DNA of 64,000 nucleotides from contig NZ_JAJNMU010000025.1 of NCBI RefSeq assembly GCF_022458865.1, positions 1 to 64,000 on the forward strand, in the 5' to 3' direction. Of this stretch, positions 46,094 through 56,367 are shown piece by piece. The notes below the pieces were generated by a model. The model ran no database searches. It saw nothing but the letters and a program-made list of their open reading frames with translations, and was not told the DNA's origin. Origin of the DNA: Paenibacillus periandrae (GTDB lineage Bacteria; Bacillota; Bacilli; Paenibacillales; NBRC-103111). Each line of letters starts with the position of its first letter. Positions within the stretch are counted from its first letter, which is position 1. A program made the position numbers and the translations under genes.

Positions 46094-46542
46094 AATTCAC
46101 GCATCCCTTTAATAAACTCTGGCTCAATACCCGAATCTACCGGGCAACCTATAATCAATCGATTTGGTTGTATAGCGATCTTTGGTATGAGTACAAACCC
46201 AGCAATATCAGAAAAGCCTCCGTCATTTTCCTCACCGTACAAGTAAGGACCGGTATATTCTATATAGAGTGGATGAATGAGATCTCTTGCCAATTGGGAA
46301 GTGTGCTCTTTATGAGGGAGAAAATTGCTCACTTTCAACCAGTCAATCTCATCACACAAAAATTTGACAATTTCTTCTCGTGTCGTTAGATCAACCGCTT
46401 TGCAGCAATAGATCCCTCGCCCCATCAGACCGTCTGCAGACTGCCTTAATCCTAGCTTTTGTATATTGGTGATATTCCACATGTAAGTATAATGTATAAA
46501 TAATTCGTTGTTCGCTTCAAAACGGCCAATTTTATAATTCAT
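46090..46542 (-). CDS. Small protein with PARP/ART-like motif
   Basis: A 150-residue protein from ATG 46542, eight nt after TTGGAGG. The frame runs further upstream without a site. Near the start, ELFIHYTYMWNITNIQKLGL then SADGLMGRGIYCC follows the H..T..n..I...GL...GxxGxGIYxx pattern of PARP-like ADP-ribosyltransferases. It later has LYIEYTGPYLYGEE. If so, it may be a mono-ADP-ribosyltransferase effector or a degenerate NAD-binding protein. The motif match is by eye and short. Coupled to the next gene by a 4-nt overlap. Confidence 0.4.
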   Translation of the reverse strand: MNYKIGRFEANNELFIHYTYMWNITNIQKLGLRQSADGLMGRGIYCCKAVDLTTREEIVKFLCDEIDWLKVSNFLPHKEHTSQLARDLIHPLYIEYTGPYLYGEENDGGFSDIAGFVLIPKIAIQPNRLIIGCPVDSGIEPEFIKGMREL

Positions 46543-46560
46543 TGTATCGTCCTCCAATAA

Positions 46561-46592
46561 AAGCGGAGACCAATAGCTTCTGGTCTCCGCTT
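46561..46592 (-). terminator. Terminator between helicase and ART-like genes
   Basis: AAGCGGAGACCA/TGGTCTCCGCTT, an almost perfect 12-bp stem, ten nt after the helicase stop. Confidence 0.75.
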
Positions 46593-46601
46593 CCAAATTT
46601 T

Positions 46602-49600
46602 TTAGAAATTCCAACATAATTGATTTTCTGCCGGTGCTTTCTTTCCACGTTGTTTTTTGTACTTGGTTATGGCAACCACTATTTCAGGATCGTAGTGAGC
46701 TTCCATTTTCGCGTCTTTTACCAGATCCGATCCTGGAAATGCACTTTCAATTGCGAATGATTCAAAGTCAAAATCGAACAAGGATGACCCGGACTGCTCT
46801 TCGACTACGGAAGTATCTTCTGGAGCTGTTGCAAACAAAGCTTCAGCATGCCGAAGCTCTTTTGCTGCTCGGAAAGCTCCAATATCCACGACCCCGCACA
46901 GACGAAGTGTCTCATCGCCCAATGCCCGCATACGCTCGGTGAGGACTTCCTTAAACATGCCTTCTTCAACCATTTCGATATCAGCCAGATCTTTTGCTGC
47001 AAGGCTCGTCCAGGATTGAGCTACATCACTAGTTGCAAAGCAACTCGCCAAATCGCTTGCAAGCGCAGATTGTGAATCGCGTGAGTATTGGGCCAGCTCA
47101 GAGCTGTCCAACCTACCTTCCACCATAAGAGCATGTCCTCGTCCATTCATGATGTGGATGAATTGCTTCATCTGTTGAGTACCGTTATAAATCAGGTAGT
47201 ACACGCGGCATTCCCGATCCTGTCCGATCCTCCAAGCACGTCGTGAAGATTGCCTGACCGTAGAAACCTCATAGTTGAGTTGATAATAAATGATTGTCGG
47301 CCAATACATCATATCTAGTCCGACCTCAACCAGCTTCATATTGGTTATGATGACGGGAATTTCATCCGCTTCTAATTCAGCAAGCCGTTCCTGTCTCAAG
47401 TCCGTATTCGATTCATCCAGTATCTTGCACCTAATGCCATTGTCGGCTAAAATATCTCGCACTCGCTCGTTCATGCCGTAATTTCCAGTATAATTATTAA
47501 AAATGGTGCAACGCCGCTTTTCAGCCAGTTCTTTCTTCACGGTATCAACGAGCCATCGCTCTTTGGCATGAAGCTGATTGCCTGCCTCATATAACTTTGG
47601 TGCAGCAATGATGTCCGATTCAAAAGCAACACGTGCACCAAGGTCCGGGCGGTCACCATAATTAATAGTTGCCGGATTAAATTTCGACCAAACTCCTGAA
47701 GCACCACTTACCCGAGAGATTTGTGCACATGTATCAAAAAGATTTTTATGAAAGCGGGCATAATTAGCAGCGTGTTCTGGATCCATATCCAAAAATATTG
47801 GGATTTCTTTAAGTTCAACAAGAGGTAATCCCAAATCTTTGAGTTCAATAAATCCGCTTTTATGAAGTAAGAACTGTGCTGTCAATTGCGGAGCAATTCC
47901 AGGAGCCTCTTTGACTTGCGCGCCTGTTTTTTTTCGGCGAGTAATGACACCATCGTCGCCTTCCTCTACCTGTACGACTTTTTCCAATTTTCCAAAGCGG
48001 GATGCCCATTCAATTAAGCCAGATTGATGCGTAAAACCCGCATCCAAAAGGGATTTAGGATCCGTACGCCAAAGTAGCTCTTTAATGGATGTGCTTTTCC
48101 CATTTGTTAATGTTCCCGTGAGCATGAGTACCCTTTTGGCAGATTTGACCATTTGGGCAAATGCATCCCCTCGGCCCGAATCTCCCGCTTTGCATTGGTG
48201 CGCTTCGTCGCAAATGTAGAGGTCAAAATACTTTTTTGTGCGTTTCAGAACCTGTGAAATATTAACGCGTGGGCGAATCTTCGTTTCTCCCCTCGTTTTT
48301 AATGCAGGTCTCCATAATTTAGCCTCACAATTAGTCGGTTGTTGCTCCACATCCGTCTTTCCCTTTTCTTCATTGTGTAATCCTGCGCAGCAGTTCACCA
48401 TACGATTTTTTCGTTTCCAGGTAACTTTAAACCCAGCGGGCAAACCATTGGCCAACAGCTTTTTATTTTCTCTGGCTTGTTGAATTTGGCCATCTGAAGG
48501 TTCCCAACCCTCTGCAATATCTTCCCAGACGGAAGGCACATAATCATCAGCATCATTTTTGACCAATAAAGGTTCAAAGCAATCGGGGCAATGCCATGCA
48601 AAAGTGCCGCGACCATCTTCCTTCGTTCCTCTCATGCGCTTCCATATACCTGAAAAGTATCCCTCGGAACCAAGTTTAGCTCGATCAATACCTACTAAGG
48701 TGTATTCAAGGCCGGTTGGTCGATATCCATTTCGGATTTCTCTAAGCAACCTCAGTGCGTCGTTACCACTTCTCAAAATATTCACTTTCACATCAGGGAT
48801 TGTCGCCTCGATTTCTTTATGTTTCCATTTTGGCAATGTTATGCCTGGTGCAGACAAAAGAACGGCCGTTCCCCTCTTACTGCCTCTACGCTTTTTTCGT
48901 TCATGAAGAACGTGGGTAACACCGCAAGCAACAATTGATTTCCCGGTACCCATGTCGCCCCCACAAGCTGGATTTTCATCTTCCAAGGTGGTTACAACAG
49001 ATTGGATCATATGGGCTTGAGTCGGGAATGGAATTCGCTTGAGATCCGCTATGGAAGAATCAATGGGTTCGTTCATCGAATGCCTTGGAGCTTTCTCTTC
49101 CAATTTCTTTGCCATGTGCACCGCATTATTAAGCATATAATCTTTCATCGACCACGCAGGATCAAAAACGCCTTGAACCTCACTTGGTGGAATAATTAGT
49201 TCTCTCCGCTTTAATGATCCTCGAATCGTTTCAATAACCGATGACTCAGAGCCTGTGAATACCACTGCCTGAATCTTACTCCACATCGGAAAAACCGGAT
49301 TGTGAATGATTTGAAGCGGTATCAGGTTGTCTTTGAAAATCTCCGGATATTGTTCCTCCCATTCTCTTGGGAGACCAAAACGCTCGATCAAGTGCTTTGA
49401 GAGTACTTGATCGATATTGCCATCCGGAGCCATAAGGTATGCACGATCCAACTTTTGCGAGTCCGGAAATGCTTCTATTCCTTCAATGGTCATGAGGCTA
49501 TTGAATACGGAGCCATGAGCTACATCGCCCATCCCAATCGGCCGCTCGATGCGTTTGTAGGGATCATCCATGCGTTCAAATTGAATGTGGCCATAATGCA

Positions 49601-49778
49601 ACACTCGCCCCTCCAAAAAGGAAGCTGTCACAGCTTGTACCGCTTCGGGAATACCGATAAAAGACGCGAATATCAAATCCTTATCCTTCGACCCGTCTTC
49701 AAAAATCAGAACATGCGGATCTACTGTAAAATGCCTCTCCCTATCTGTCACTGTGAGCATTTGTCTTCTTAATGTCAT
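46602..49778 (-). CDS. SNF2-like / DEAD-box superfamily 2 helicase
   Basis: A 1058-residue SF2 ATPase. After about 250 residues of unknown N-terminal sequence come QAHMIQSVV (Q-like), GGDMGTGKSIVAC (motif I, near residue 275), DLYICDEAHQCKAG (motif II, DEAH, near 545) and MLTGTLTNGKS (motif III). The second RecA half carries CTIFNNYTG (IV), ITNMKLVEVGLDM (V) and RQSSRRAWRIGQ (VI, SNF2 type). A zinc-ribbon-like insert (WHCPDC...NCCAGLH...C) lies between motifs I and II. On plasmids such helicases accompany DUF6094 methyltransferases, as here. ATG 49778 follows AGGAGG. A role in modification-linked defence or transfer is inferred. Confidence 0.83.
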   Translation of the reverse strand: MTLRRQMLTVTDRERHFTVDPHVLIFEDGSKDKDLIFASFIGIPEAVQAVTASFLEGRVLHYGHIQFERMDDPYKRIERPIGMGDVAHGSVFNSLMTIEGIEAFPDSQKLDRAYLMAPDGNIDQVLSKHLIERFGLPREWEEQYPEIFKDNLIPLQIIHNPVFPMWSKIQAVVFTGSESSVIETIRGSLKRRELIIPPSEVQGVFDPAWSMKDYMLNNAVHMAKKLEEKAPRHSMNEPIDSSIADLKRIPFPTQAHMIQSVVTTLEDENPACGGDMGTGKSIVACGVTHVLHERKKRRGSKRGTAVLLSAPGITLPKWKHKEIEATIPDVKVNILRSGNDALRLLREIRNGYRPTGLEYTLVGIDRAKLGSEGYFSGIWKRMRGTKEDGRGTFAWHCPDCFEPLLVKNDADDYVPSVWEDIAEGWEPSDGQIQQARENKKLLANGLPAGFKVTWKRKNRMVNCCAGLHNEEKGKTDVEQQPTNCEAKLWRPALKTRGETKIRPRVNISQVLKRTKKYFDLYICDEAHQCKAGDSGRGDAFAQMVKSAKRVLMLTGTLTNGKSTSIKELLWRTDPKSLLDAGFTHQSGLIEWASRFGKLEKVVQVEEGDDGVITRRKKTGAQVKEAPGIAPQLTAQFLLHKSGFIELKDLGLPLVELKEIPIFLDMDPEHAANYARFHKNLFDTCAQISRVSGASGVWSKFNPATINYGDRPDLGARVAFESDIIAAPKLYEAGNQLHAKERWLVDTVKKELAEKRRCTIFNNYTGNYGMNERVRDILADNGIRCKILDESNTDLRQERLAELEADEIPVIITNMKLVEVGLDMMYWPTIIYYQLNYEVSTVRQSSRRAWRIGQDRECRVYYLIYNGTQQMKQFIHIMNGRGHALMVEGRLDSSELAQYSRDSQSALASDLASCFATSDVAQSWTSLAAKDLADIEMVEEGMFKEVLTERMRALGDETLRLCGVVDIGAFRAAKELRHAEALFATAPEDTSVVEEQSGSSLFDFDFESFAIESAFPGSDLVKDAKMEAHYDPEIVVAITKYKKQRGKKAPAENQLCWNF

Positions 49779-49808
49779 TGACTATGTTCCTCCTAAATGT
49801 CTTAAATC

Positions 49809-49948
49809 TTATGTCCTAGAACCATAAGCAATAATTTCACAATTTAATTTTTCATCCCAGTTTTCCACATATGGTTGAGTGAACTTGCGTGTTCTTACCA
49901 AAGCATCACACACACATCTTCCGGCAGTTCCTTATTATCAAAGTTCAT
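49809..49948 (-). pseudogene. Possible ~45-aa gene frameshifted at a (TG)5 tract
   Basis: ATG 49948 with AGGAGGGTACC opens a frame (MNFDNKELPEDVC) that stops after 17 codons. A second frame (DALVRTRKFTQPYVENWDEK to YGSRT) continues to 49809. The two would join if one TG unit were removed from the TG run at 49907-49916. This could be slippage, decay, or phase variation of a small gene. Confidence 0.35.
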
Positions 49949-49972
49949 GGTACCCTCCTAGGAAAATAAATA

Positions 49973-49995
49973 GGAAGGAAGCTAAGCTTCCTTCC
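49973..49995 (-). terminator. Terminator after the split methyltransferase gene
   Basis: GGAAGGAAGCT-a-AGCTTCCTTCC, a near-perfect palindrome seven nt after the stop of exon 3, with a T-rich tract following on the minus strand. Confidence 0.75.
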
Positions 49996-50001
49996 CTGCT
50001 C

Positions 50002-50703
50002 TCATTCCACATCGTGTATATCGTCCGGAGTGAATACGCGGACAATACTCTGGAAAAACTCGGTTACCTTCTCACCGGTTCTTCTTCCTTCGTCATCATG
50101 AATCTCGGTGATATCCTTCCTTCTCTTTGTTATCCCAGCGACAATATGTGTTCCCAGGTTTCCCCCAACAGCACCGCTAGCAATAGCGATACCCATATGT
50201 GCTGGCTTCAAGGGAAGCATTGGTCGCTTCATATTAGCAGCAAGATTCTTCGGTTCAAGCCTCTTTATTAATTCCTCGAACAATGGAGAATTAGCAAGAT
50301 CCTGTGCTAATTCTTTAGGATTCATTTTTCCTGCTCTGAAAAAACCGAGCTCGCCTTCAGAAACCCTAACATCAATTTCATCAGTGATTTCAGCAAGTGT
50401 AGGCAGCATATCCTTTTCGCCTTCGCCGATTGACCGCAACCATTTATAATTTTTTTTACTGTCTTCCCCGCTGATCTTGCCCAAGGTAGCAATGACCACA
50501 ACTTGTTTAAACACGTCATACGTGACATCCGTAAATCGATAAACCCTAAAATTTCGAAATCTACCGCTCAATACGCTTGCCGTATCCTTAAGCACATACT
50601 GCGGGATGCAGAACATCAACAAACCTTCTTTTTGCAAAATCCCATTCTTTGCACCAGTGAGTGTCCGCAGAAACGTAAGCTCCGTACGTTCACTAAAATA
50701 GTG
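50002..50703 (-). CDS. DUF6094-type DNA methyltransferase, exon 3
   Basis: The C-terminal 233 codons of an N6-adenine-type DNA methyltransferase. After exact removal of the group II intron, NPPYQDG from exon 2 joins HYFSERTELTFLRTLTGAKN in frame. This recreates the family pattern NPPY-(x)-E-L-x-F-L followed by LLMFCIPQYVL (motif after the catalytic loop). The reading frame also opens at an ATG inside the intron end (50718), but that would leave a headless protein. With exons 1 and 2 the product is 352 residues. It ends next to a terminator, upstream of the helicase gene. Confidence 0.8.
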   Translation of the reverse strand, partial: HYFSERTELTFLRTLTGAKNGILQKEGLLMFCIPQYVLKDTASVLSGRFRNFRVYRFTDVTYDVFKQVVVIATLGKISGEDSKKNYKWLRSIGEGEKDMLPTLAEITDEIDVRVSEGELGFFRAGKMNPKELAQDLANSPLFEELIKRLEPKNLAANMKRPMLPLKPAHMGIAIASGAVGGNLGTHIVAGITKRRKDITEIHDDEGRRTGEKVTEFFQSIVRVFTPDDIHDVE

Positions 50704-53401
50704 ATAGGTAAATGTCATCCTTGTTCAAAGAACGTAGGACCACACTTTTCCCCCACCTCACACGGAACGTGATAGTTTCCCATCATTCCGCGTTCCATCC
50801 TAAGTTAAGTCAGTGACCTCTAATTTTTCTCTGAAATACAGAATTTTTGTCCAAATCTTTTTAGATAAATTCGAGTAGTCCTTAATTTCATGTATCATAT
50901 CATGGCAATAATTGTGGAGAGTCGCTAACTCTTTAACCCTGTTTACCATATACAATGGTAATTTAGGTTTAACGTGATGAATCTCAACGTCATGAGAAGC
51001 AACTTCAAGTCCGCATACCCTACATTTTCCCCGATCTCGGTTAAAGGCATAGGCTCTGTTTAGGAAATACTCAAAATTGTATTTATTGTCAGGTTGGTTG
51101 TAAGCTAGTACCGCTGATAGATGCTCAGAGAGCAGATCATCAGCCCTAGCCGCTAGAGGCTTTTTGTTGCACCTGTTCATATACAATTTTCTGCCTTCCA
51201 CTGAATAAGGAGTTTCTTCCTGATTTTTCAGAGGCGCCAATTTCCATCTGCAGAAACTGAGTTGGGTCAGACCAATCTTCATACCGTCCAAAACAACAGT
51301 TAGAATCTTTGTTGTATACTGGCTATGAACAGAAATAAGATTATGAACCTCATTTGCCGGAATATATACGGCAATTCGCTTCCCTTTTCCCCTTGATCTT
51401 CTTCGTTGAAGGGCACTGATAGCAGCATCATTCAATCGTTTTTGATATTTTTGGAATGACACATTAACCGTATTTGCTGGTTGGTAGTATTCAATCAATC
51501 CTCTAATAATTGAATTAATCAGATTGATTTGATGACCGATATGTCTTTCCGTGTATCTCAGATTGTTGATGGCCTGCCTGACTTTTTCCACTTTAGATTT
51601 GATACGTTCATTGTTTGGACTAACTCTAGAAATATATCCAGATTTAGATTTTCCTCTGGTAAGCTTGAATTCAAATCCGACAAACTTAATGGATTTCTTT
51701 CTGATATTTGTGATCAATGTTTTCTCATCCGATAAACGGAGCTTTAACATTTCCTTCAAATAATTTGAGATTCTCCATCTCCACTTTTCTGCATTTCTTC
51801 GGGAGTCTGTAATCAGGACCCAATCATCGGCGTACCTTATCAGGTATGCCTCTTTGAGATTAACTGATTTTCGGAGAGCTTGGAATTTGTTGTTATTCGC
51901 TGAATATTTGTGAATCGTCTTCTTTTCTTCCCATTCCCTTACAATCCACTGGTCCATTGCATCCAGATAGACATTGGCAAGTAAAGGGGAGATGATACCA
52001 CCTTGGGGCGTACCTAAAACATTAGTATCTGACTCATTCATAATTCCAGCTTTCAACATAGCCTTAATTATCATCAGTACTCTTCTGTCGTGTATACCCA
52101 TATGCCAAAGTCTTTTCAGCAAAATGTTGTGGTTTACATTATCAAAGAATTTACTGATGTCGCCCTCCACGATCCAGTGGAATCCTGTTTTATAGACAAC
52201 ATCTTTGACTCTTTCCAAAGCCATATGAGCGTCCCTCATTGGTCGAAAACCATAGGAGTGTTTAAAGAATTGCGCTTCGAGAATAGGCTCGATAACAAGT
52301 CTTACACATTCCTGTACAATGCGATCAATGATGGTAGGAATACCAAGTGGTCGTTTTTCCGTTTTACCAGGTTTAGGAATAAGCACTCTACGGACTGGTA
52401 GAGCCTTATAGTTTTTAAAGCTCATCTGAACCCTTTCAATAACGGATAAATATTCTTTTTCAAGAATAAACTCCCTTATGTTTTCCCCATCACTGCCCGG
52501 AGTCTGACTTCCCTTGTTTGCTTTAATATTGTGGATGGCTGTCAAGATTGTAGCTTCGGAAGAAATAATCTCCAGTAATCCCTTGAAATTAGGTTTGATT
52601 CCCATTTCAATGGCTTTATAAGTTTGAGCGTATAGCTCATCCTGTATGTTTCGGAGACTTGTTTCTGATTTCGGATAGTCAAATTTTTGTACCATTGCAA
52701 ACACCTCCTTTGAGGATATTTGCCGCATGGCTTTAGTCAGGTTTGCACAACGGCTTCCTTGACGATTAGAGATATAACTAATTTCCTTAGGACTATGCCC
52801 CTTCGCTCCATGCCCATTACAGCATTTCGACACTACTACGGGCTGCTGCCCCTTAACTTTAACAGTCATTTCCTACTGTTTAGAGACATTAGACTATACT
52901 GCCTTTAGCATTCTCTGTTAAGGTTCCTTTGTTCCTTGTATCCTAGCTTTCCATATTACCGTAGCCTCTCTCTTTGACCCGTCAACCATTCCTTTGTCCA
53001 TTGTTGGAGGACTCGGAACATCTATCCTCTTTGGGAAAGATACAGTTTATCGCAAAGGTAACGATAAACCGCGATTGAACTCCGCTAAGGAGCCAATGCC
53101 TTCATTTCGGCAAAGTATATCTTACGAGCCTTTATCGACGAGAGTTCCTTGCGTAGGCATAGTAATTTTATAACCCCTAGCGTACTTGCAACCATCTCAG
53201 ATTGTCTTTTTCCGCTGCTTTATCGAGCTTCATACAGTCAGGCAGTATATCCTTACTGCATGTCGAAGTCTCAGGGACAAGGTCGCCAACATTCAACCCG
53301 GGTGAGATCTACCCTCACCGAATCGGATACAAAGTTAGAGCAAACTGCTCCTCCAGTTTTGTTGTACATCACTGTACAGGTTGTCTGGAAACAAAGCGCA
53401 C
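50704..53401 (-). mobile_element. Group II intron A, complete
   Basis: The 5' end is GTGCG (53401-53397) and the 3' end is TTTACCTAT (last nt 50704), so the intron is 2698 nt. Domain V is visible downstream of the ORF (GGAACGCGGAATGATGGG and pairing ...CACGTTCCG), followed by a domain-VI-like hairpin. Removing it restores the methyltransferase frame exactly. The RT/maturase ORF lies in domain IV. Confidence 0.85.
50800..52695 (-). CDS. Group II intron A reverse transcriptase/maturase
   Basis: A 631-residue intron-encoded protein needed for splicing and homing of intron A. It has RT blocks including GTPQGGIISPLLANVYLD and the catalytic LIRYADDWVLITD. It also has the maturase X region, a basic DNA-binding region and a C-terminal HNH endonuclease (CRVCGLE...EIHHVKPK...HNYCHDMIH). 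ATG 52695 follows AAAGGAGG; in-frame codons upstream lie in the ribozyme. It has the same length as the protein of intron B but clearly diverged sequence, so they are separate lineages. Confidence 0.92.
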   Translation of the reverse strand: MVQKFDYPKSETSLRNIQDELYAQTYKAIEMGIKPNFKGLLEIISSEATILTAIHNIKANKGSQTPGSDGENIREFILEKEYLSVIERVQMSFKNYKALPVRRVLIPKPGKTEKRPLGIPTIIDRIVQECVRLVIEPILEAQFFKHSYGFRPMRDAHMALERVKDVVYKTGFHWIVEGDISKFFDNVNHNILLKRLWHMGIHDRRVLMIIKAMLKAGIMNESDTNVLGTPQGGIISPLLANVYLDAMDQWIVREWEEKKTIHKYSANNNKFQALRKSVNLKEAYLIRYADDWVLITDSRRNAEKWRWRISNYLKEMLKLRLSDEKTLITNIRKKSIKFVGFEFKLTRGKSKSGYISRVSPNNERIKSKVEKVRQAINNLRYTERHIGHQINLINSIIRGLIEYYQPANTVNVSFQKYQKRLNDAAISALQRRRSRGKGKRIAVYIPANEVHNLISVHSQYTTKILTVVLDGMKIGLTQLSFCRWKLAPLKNQEETPYSVEGRKLYMNRCNKKPLAARADDLLSEHLSAVLAYNQPDNKYNFEYFLNRAYAFNRDRGKCRVCGLEVASHDVEIHHVKPKLPLYMVNRVKELATLHNYCHDMIHEIKDYSNLSKKIWTKILYFREKLEVTDLT

Positions 53402-53718
53402 ACCGTCTTGATAAGGAGGATTTAGCCAAAGCAATGAAAACATAGGTTGAGTCCTAAGGTTCTCATAACCGTCATGAATCACATGATCCAAAACCTGCTT
53501 AGCTTCCTCATACCTTGATTCTTCCAGCTCTACAGCATAACTTTTTACGTTACCTCCTTGTTCCCTCAGCGTATCAGACAGCATTTCTAATGCTATTCCT
53601 TCGCCGGAACACGGATCCATGATTCTTATTTCTCCATCTTTAGCAGGGTCTTCTTCCTCATAACGTAATCGGATCTTATTGCATAGATATCGCATTTCCT
53701 CAACAGGAGTTGATAGCG
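53402..53718 (-). CDS. DUF6094-type DNA methyltransferase, exon 2
   Basis: 317 nt encoding the SAM-binding core. It reads LSTPVEEMRYLCNKIRLRYE, EIRIMDPCSGEGIALEML (motif I), VKSYAVELEESRYEEAK (motif II) and ends LLWLNPPYQDG, the catalytic NPPY motif of N6-adenine/N4-cytosine methyltransferases. Both ends are intron boundaries. 40 nt (exon 1) plus 317 nt make exactly 119 codons. Confidence 0.8.
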
Positions 53719-56367
53719 ATAGGTAAGCCTTTGAAATTATCTCCGGCTTTTCCCCCGCTTTGGACCCAACGTGCGACTTTCACCGCATTAGGCCCGCCAT
53801 CGTTAAGTCAATCACGACAAAGCAATTTATTTGCTTTCTTTAACAAGGTGTTTTCGGAAGTATGTTACCTTCTTCTTAATTTTTGATTCTTCAGGAATCT
53901 CTTTACCGTGAATGTAATTGATATGGCAATCCTCACACATCCAAGCCAGGTTATTGACCTTATTCACTTCAACAAAATCCAAATGTGGATTAATATGATG
54001 ACAGTTGCTGGTTTTGTACCATAGGCTGTCTCCACAGATTCTGCAACATCCTTTATCCCGATTGAAACTATACTCCCGATTCATATAGTATTCGAAGTTG
54101 TACTTTCTTCCTTCGTTAAACTTAATGCGGTCGGTTAGATCAGTTCCATAAAGTGGTGGTCGGATGAGCGGATTATTCTTTCCTCTTTTGGATGCATATA
54201 ATGTTCGTCCTTTATCTGTGTAAGGAATCATTTCAGGATCAAACGGCCTACACCAATTAGATGGAGTAATCTTCATCTTGGTTATACCGATTTTCATAGA
54301 GTTTCGTGAACTGATAATAGCCCACGATTCCATCAAATAATTGCTGTGTCTATTGGGTCTGTTAGTAAACTCCTTAACTGGTATAAGGAAGCTTCGAAAA
54401 CTTTTCTTAAACATGCGTTTCCATGTAAAGTAACATCTTTGGTGAAGCACATTATCTATTCTGCCAAAGGTTTGTTTACAAAGCCCCTTACTCCAGTATT
54501 CTGCTATCCCAATAATTTTTGCATTTATCTTCTCTATGTGAGCCATCTTGAAATCAATCCCTTTAATTTCGGGAATTTCTCTGATTTCCTTACATAGTGC
54601 ATGAGTTTGATTTTTGACTTTCTCGGGATTTGGAAATATTTTAGCTACTAAATGATTAGGGTCATACACCTTTCCCTTTATGGGGAGCGCTGGTTCTGCT
54701 TTGATACAAAATCCAAGAAATTTCATTGATTTCTTACGAATGTCTGTAATAACTGTTTTCTCCTCTGATAACTCTAAACAAAGTTTATGTTTAAAGTACT
54801 TTCTTAGCCATCTTAATTTCCTATGTGCTAATTGCTCGCTATCAGTCAGGACAACCCAATCGTCAGCATATCTAACAAGATACATAGGGCGAAAACCTAT
54901 CTGTCTTAAGTTACGCATCGCGTTGAACTTCTTGGTGAACTGCTTAAGATTGTATGGATTTTCATAAGATGACTCCAGTGTTTTATCAAAGGAATGCAGG
55001 TAGGCATTAGCAAGCAGCGGTGAAAGTATCCCTCCCTGAGGAGTTCCCAAGTTCGAGTCCGTAATAATCGAATTTTCCATTATGCCTGCTTTTAACATAG
55101 CCTTAATAATGGATATAACACGCTTATCCGTAACCCCCATCTCCCACAATTTCTTTAAAAGCAATCTGTGGTTAATGTTATCAAAGTAGCCTTTAATATC
55201 TCCTTCTATGACATGGAAGACTTTGGACTTAATCAAGTGCTGTAATCTTCCTAGTGCATGACCTGTTTCCCGATATGGTCGAAAAGCATAACTATGTTTA
55301 AAGAACTTGGCCTCCAAGATAGGCTCAAGAATAATCCTAAAACATTCCTGAATGATCCTGTCGATCATAGCGGGAATTCCTAAAGGTCGCATTTTGTCGC
55401 TATTAGACTTAGGAATGTAAACCCGCCGTACCGGGAAAGGATTATAGTTAAGGATGTTTTGTTGGATAAGTGAAATGGTCTCGTCATAATCCATTAGCAA
55501 GAAGTCATTGATTGTCTTGTTGTCTAATCCTAATGTTTTTGACCCTTTATTGGATTTAATGTTATGAATCGCTGAAACAATAACTTCACGATTAGTTATA
55601 AGCTCCAATAATCCAGTAAATGACTTATTAATAGAACTGCTTTGATAAAGAAGGTCCAAAGTATTCCTTAAATCAGATTCGCACTGAATTGAGAGAGTGT
55701 CTGCCCTCATAGATATCACCATCCCATGAGTTTGTTTGTTACCCCTTGCGGGTTATCCGCTCTCCCTACTACACCTTGTTAAACTTAACGACTGGTCCCC
55801 TTCGCTCCACGGGAGTTACCCCGCTTCATAACTACTACAAGACCGCTGCCATTACGCATCTTCAATGGCCACTAGACCTCAGAATACGCAACTTCTCACG
55901 TTCCCTGATTGTTATCCTAATAAAGAACCCTTAGGCTACTGCTCTACCCCAGATACTATGTCACCGATTTGAGACCCACAAGTTGTATCGGTAACTCCTC
56001 CACCATTTAAGGAAGAGGAAGAACTAGCTATTTACGAGAGCCAATTCCTTGTATCAATTACCCTCTTTATACCGTCTTGAGGGGGGTGGTTACGAGGCTT
56101 ACGCAGTTTCGTTTTCCTAGCCATAGGTTCAGGAGGCCCGCACCATATATTCCCCATGACGGCGGGGATTCAGGTTACGACTTCACCTAGCTTCGCACCC
56201 TAATCATCTAGCGTGATTAAAGCACGTAGGAGTATTAGCCCGGATACCATTGCAGAGGGTTCGGTATCGCTGCGGTACTTCCCCGCAGATTTCACAAACA
56301 GAGTTGTTGTTGCAAAAGCAACCCCACGTTTCCTAGCAGTTGCTAGTTATAGTGGAACGTGACGCAC
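53719..56367 (-). mobile_element. Group II intron B, complete
   Basis: The 5' end is GTGCG (56367-56363) and the 3' end is TTACCTAT (last nt 53719), giving 2649 nt. Domain V is clear (GGGCCTAATGCGGTGAAAG, pairing with CGCACGTTGGGTCC), followed by domain VI. Precise excision fuses GGFY to ALSTPVEE in frame. Confidence 0.87.
53827..55710 (-). CDS. Group II intron B reverse transcriptase/maturase
   Basis: A 627-residue intron-encoded protein with all RT blocks (GTPQGGILSPLLANAYLH, LVRYADDWVVLTD). Maturase X and a C-terminal HNH endonuclease (CRICGDSLW...NCHHINPHLD...CEDCHINYIHG) follow. I start it at ATG 55710, with GGTGAT upstream; ATG 55722 is also possible. It supports splicing and retrohoming of intron B. 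Confidence 0.92.
   Translation of the reverse strand: MRADTLSIQCESDLRNTLDLLYQSSSINKSFTGLLELITNREVIVSAIHNIKSNKGSKTLGLDNKTINDFLLMDYDETISLIQQNILNYNPFPVRRVYIPKSNSDKMRPLGIPAMIDRIIQECFRIILEPILEAKFFKHSYAFRPYRETGHALGRLQHLIKSKVFHVIEGDIKGYFDNINHRLLLKKLWEMGVTDKRVISIIKAMLKAGIMENSIITDSNLGTPQGGILSPLLANAYLHSFDKTLESSYENPYNLKQFTKKFNAMRNLRQIGFRPMYLVRYADDWVVLTDSEQLAHRKLRWLRKYFKHKLCLELSEEKTVITDIRKKSMKFLGFCIKAEPALPIKGKVYDPNHLVAKIFPNPEKVKNQTHALCKEIREIPEIKGIDFKMAHIEKINAKIIGIAEYWSKGLCKQTFGRIDNVLHQRCYFTWKRMFKKSFRSFLIPVKEFTNRPNRHSNYLMESWAIISSRNSMKIGITKMKITPSNWCRPFDPEMIPYTDKGRTLYASKRGKNNPLIRPPLYGTDLTDRIKFNEGRKYNFEYYMNREYSFNRDKGCCRICGDSLWYKTSNCHHINPHLDFVEVNKVNNLAWMCEDCHINYIHGKEIPEESKIKKKVTYFRKHLVKESK

Noticed and set aside
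52695..52869. Upstream in-frame extension of the intron A maturase
   Set aside because: AAAGGAGG stands directly before ATG 52695 and the upstream part overlaps ribozyme sequence.
53394..53404. Alternative 5' splice site GTGTG for intron A
   Set aside because: Using it would put a TAG in frame at the start of exon 3; GTGCG two nt further on restores the frame.
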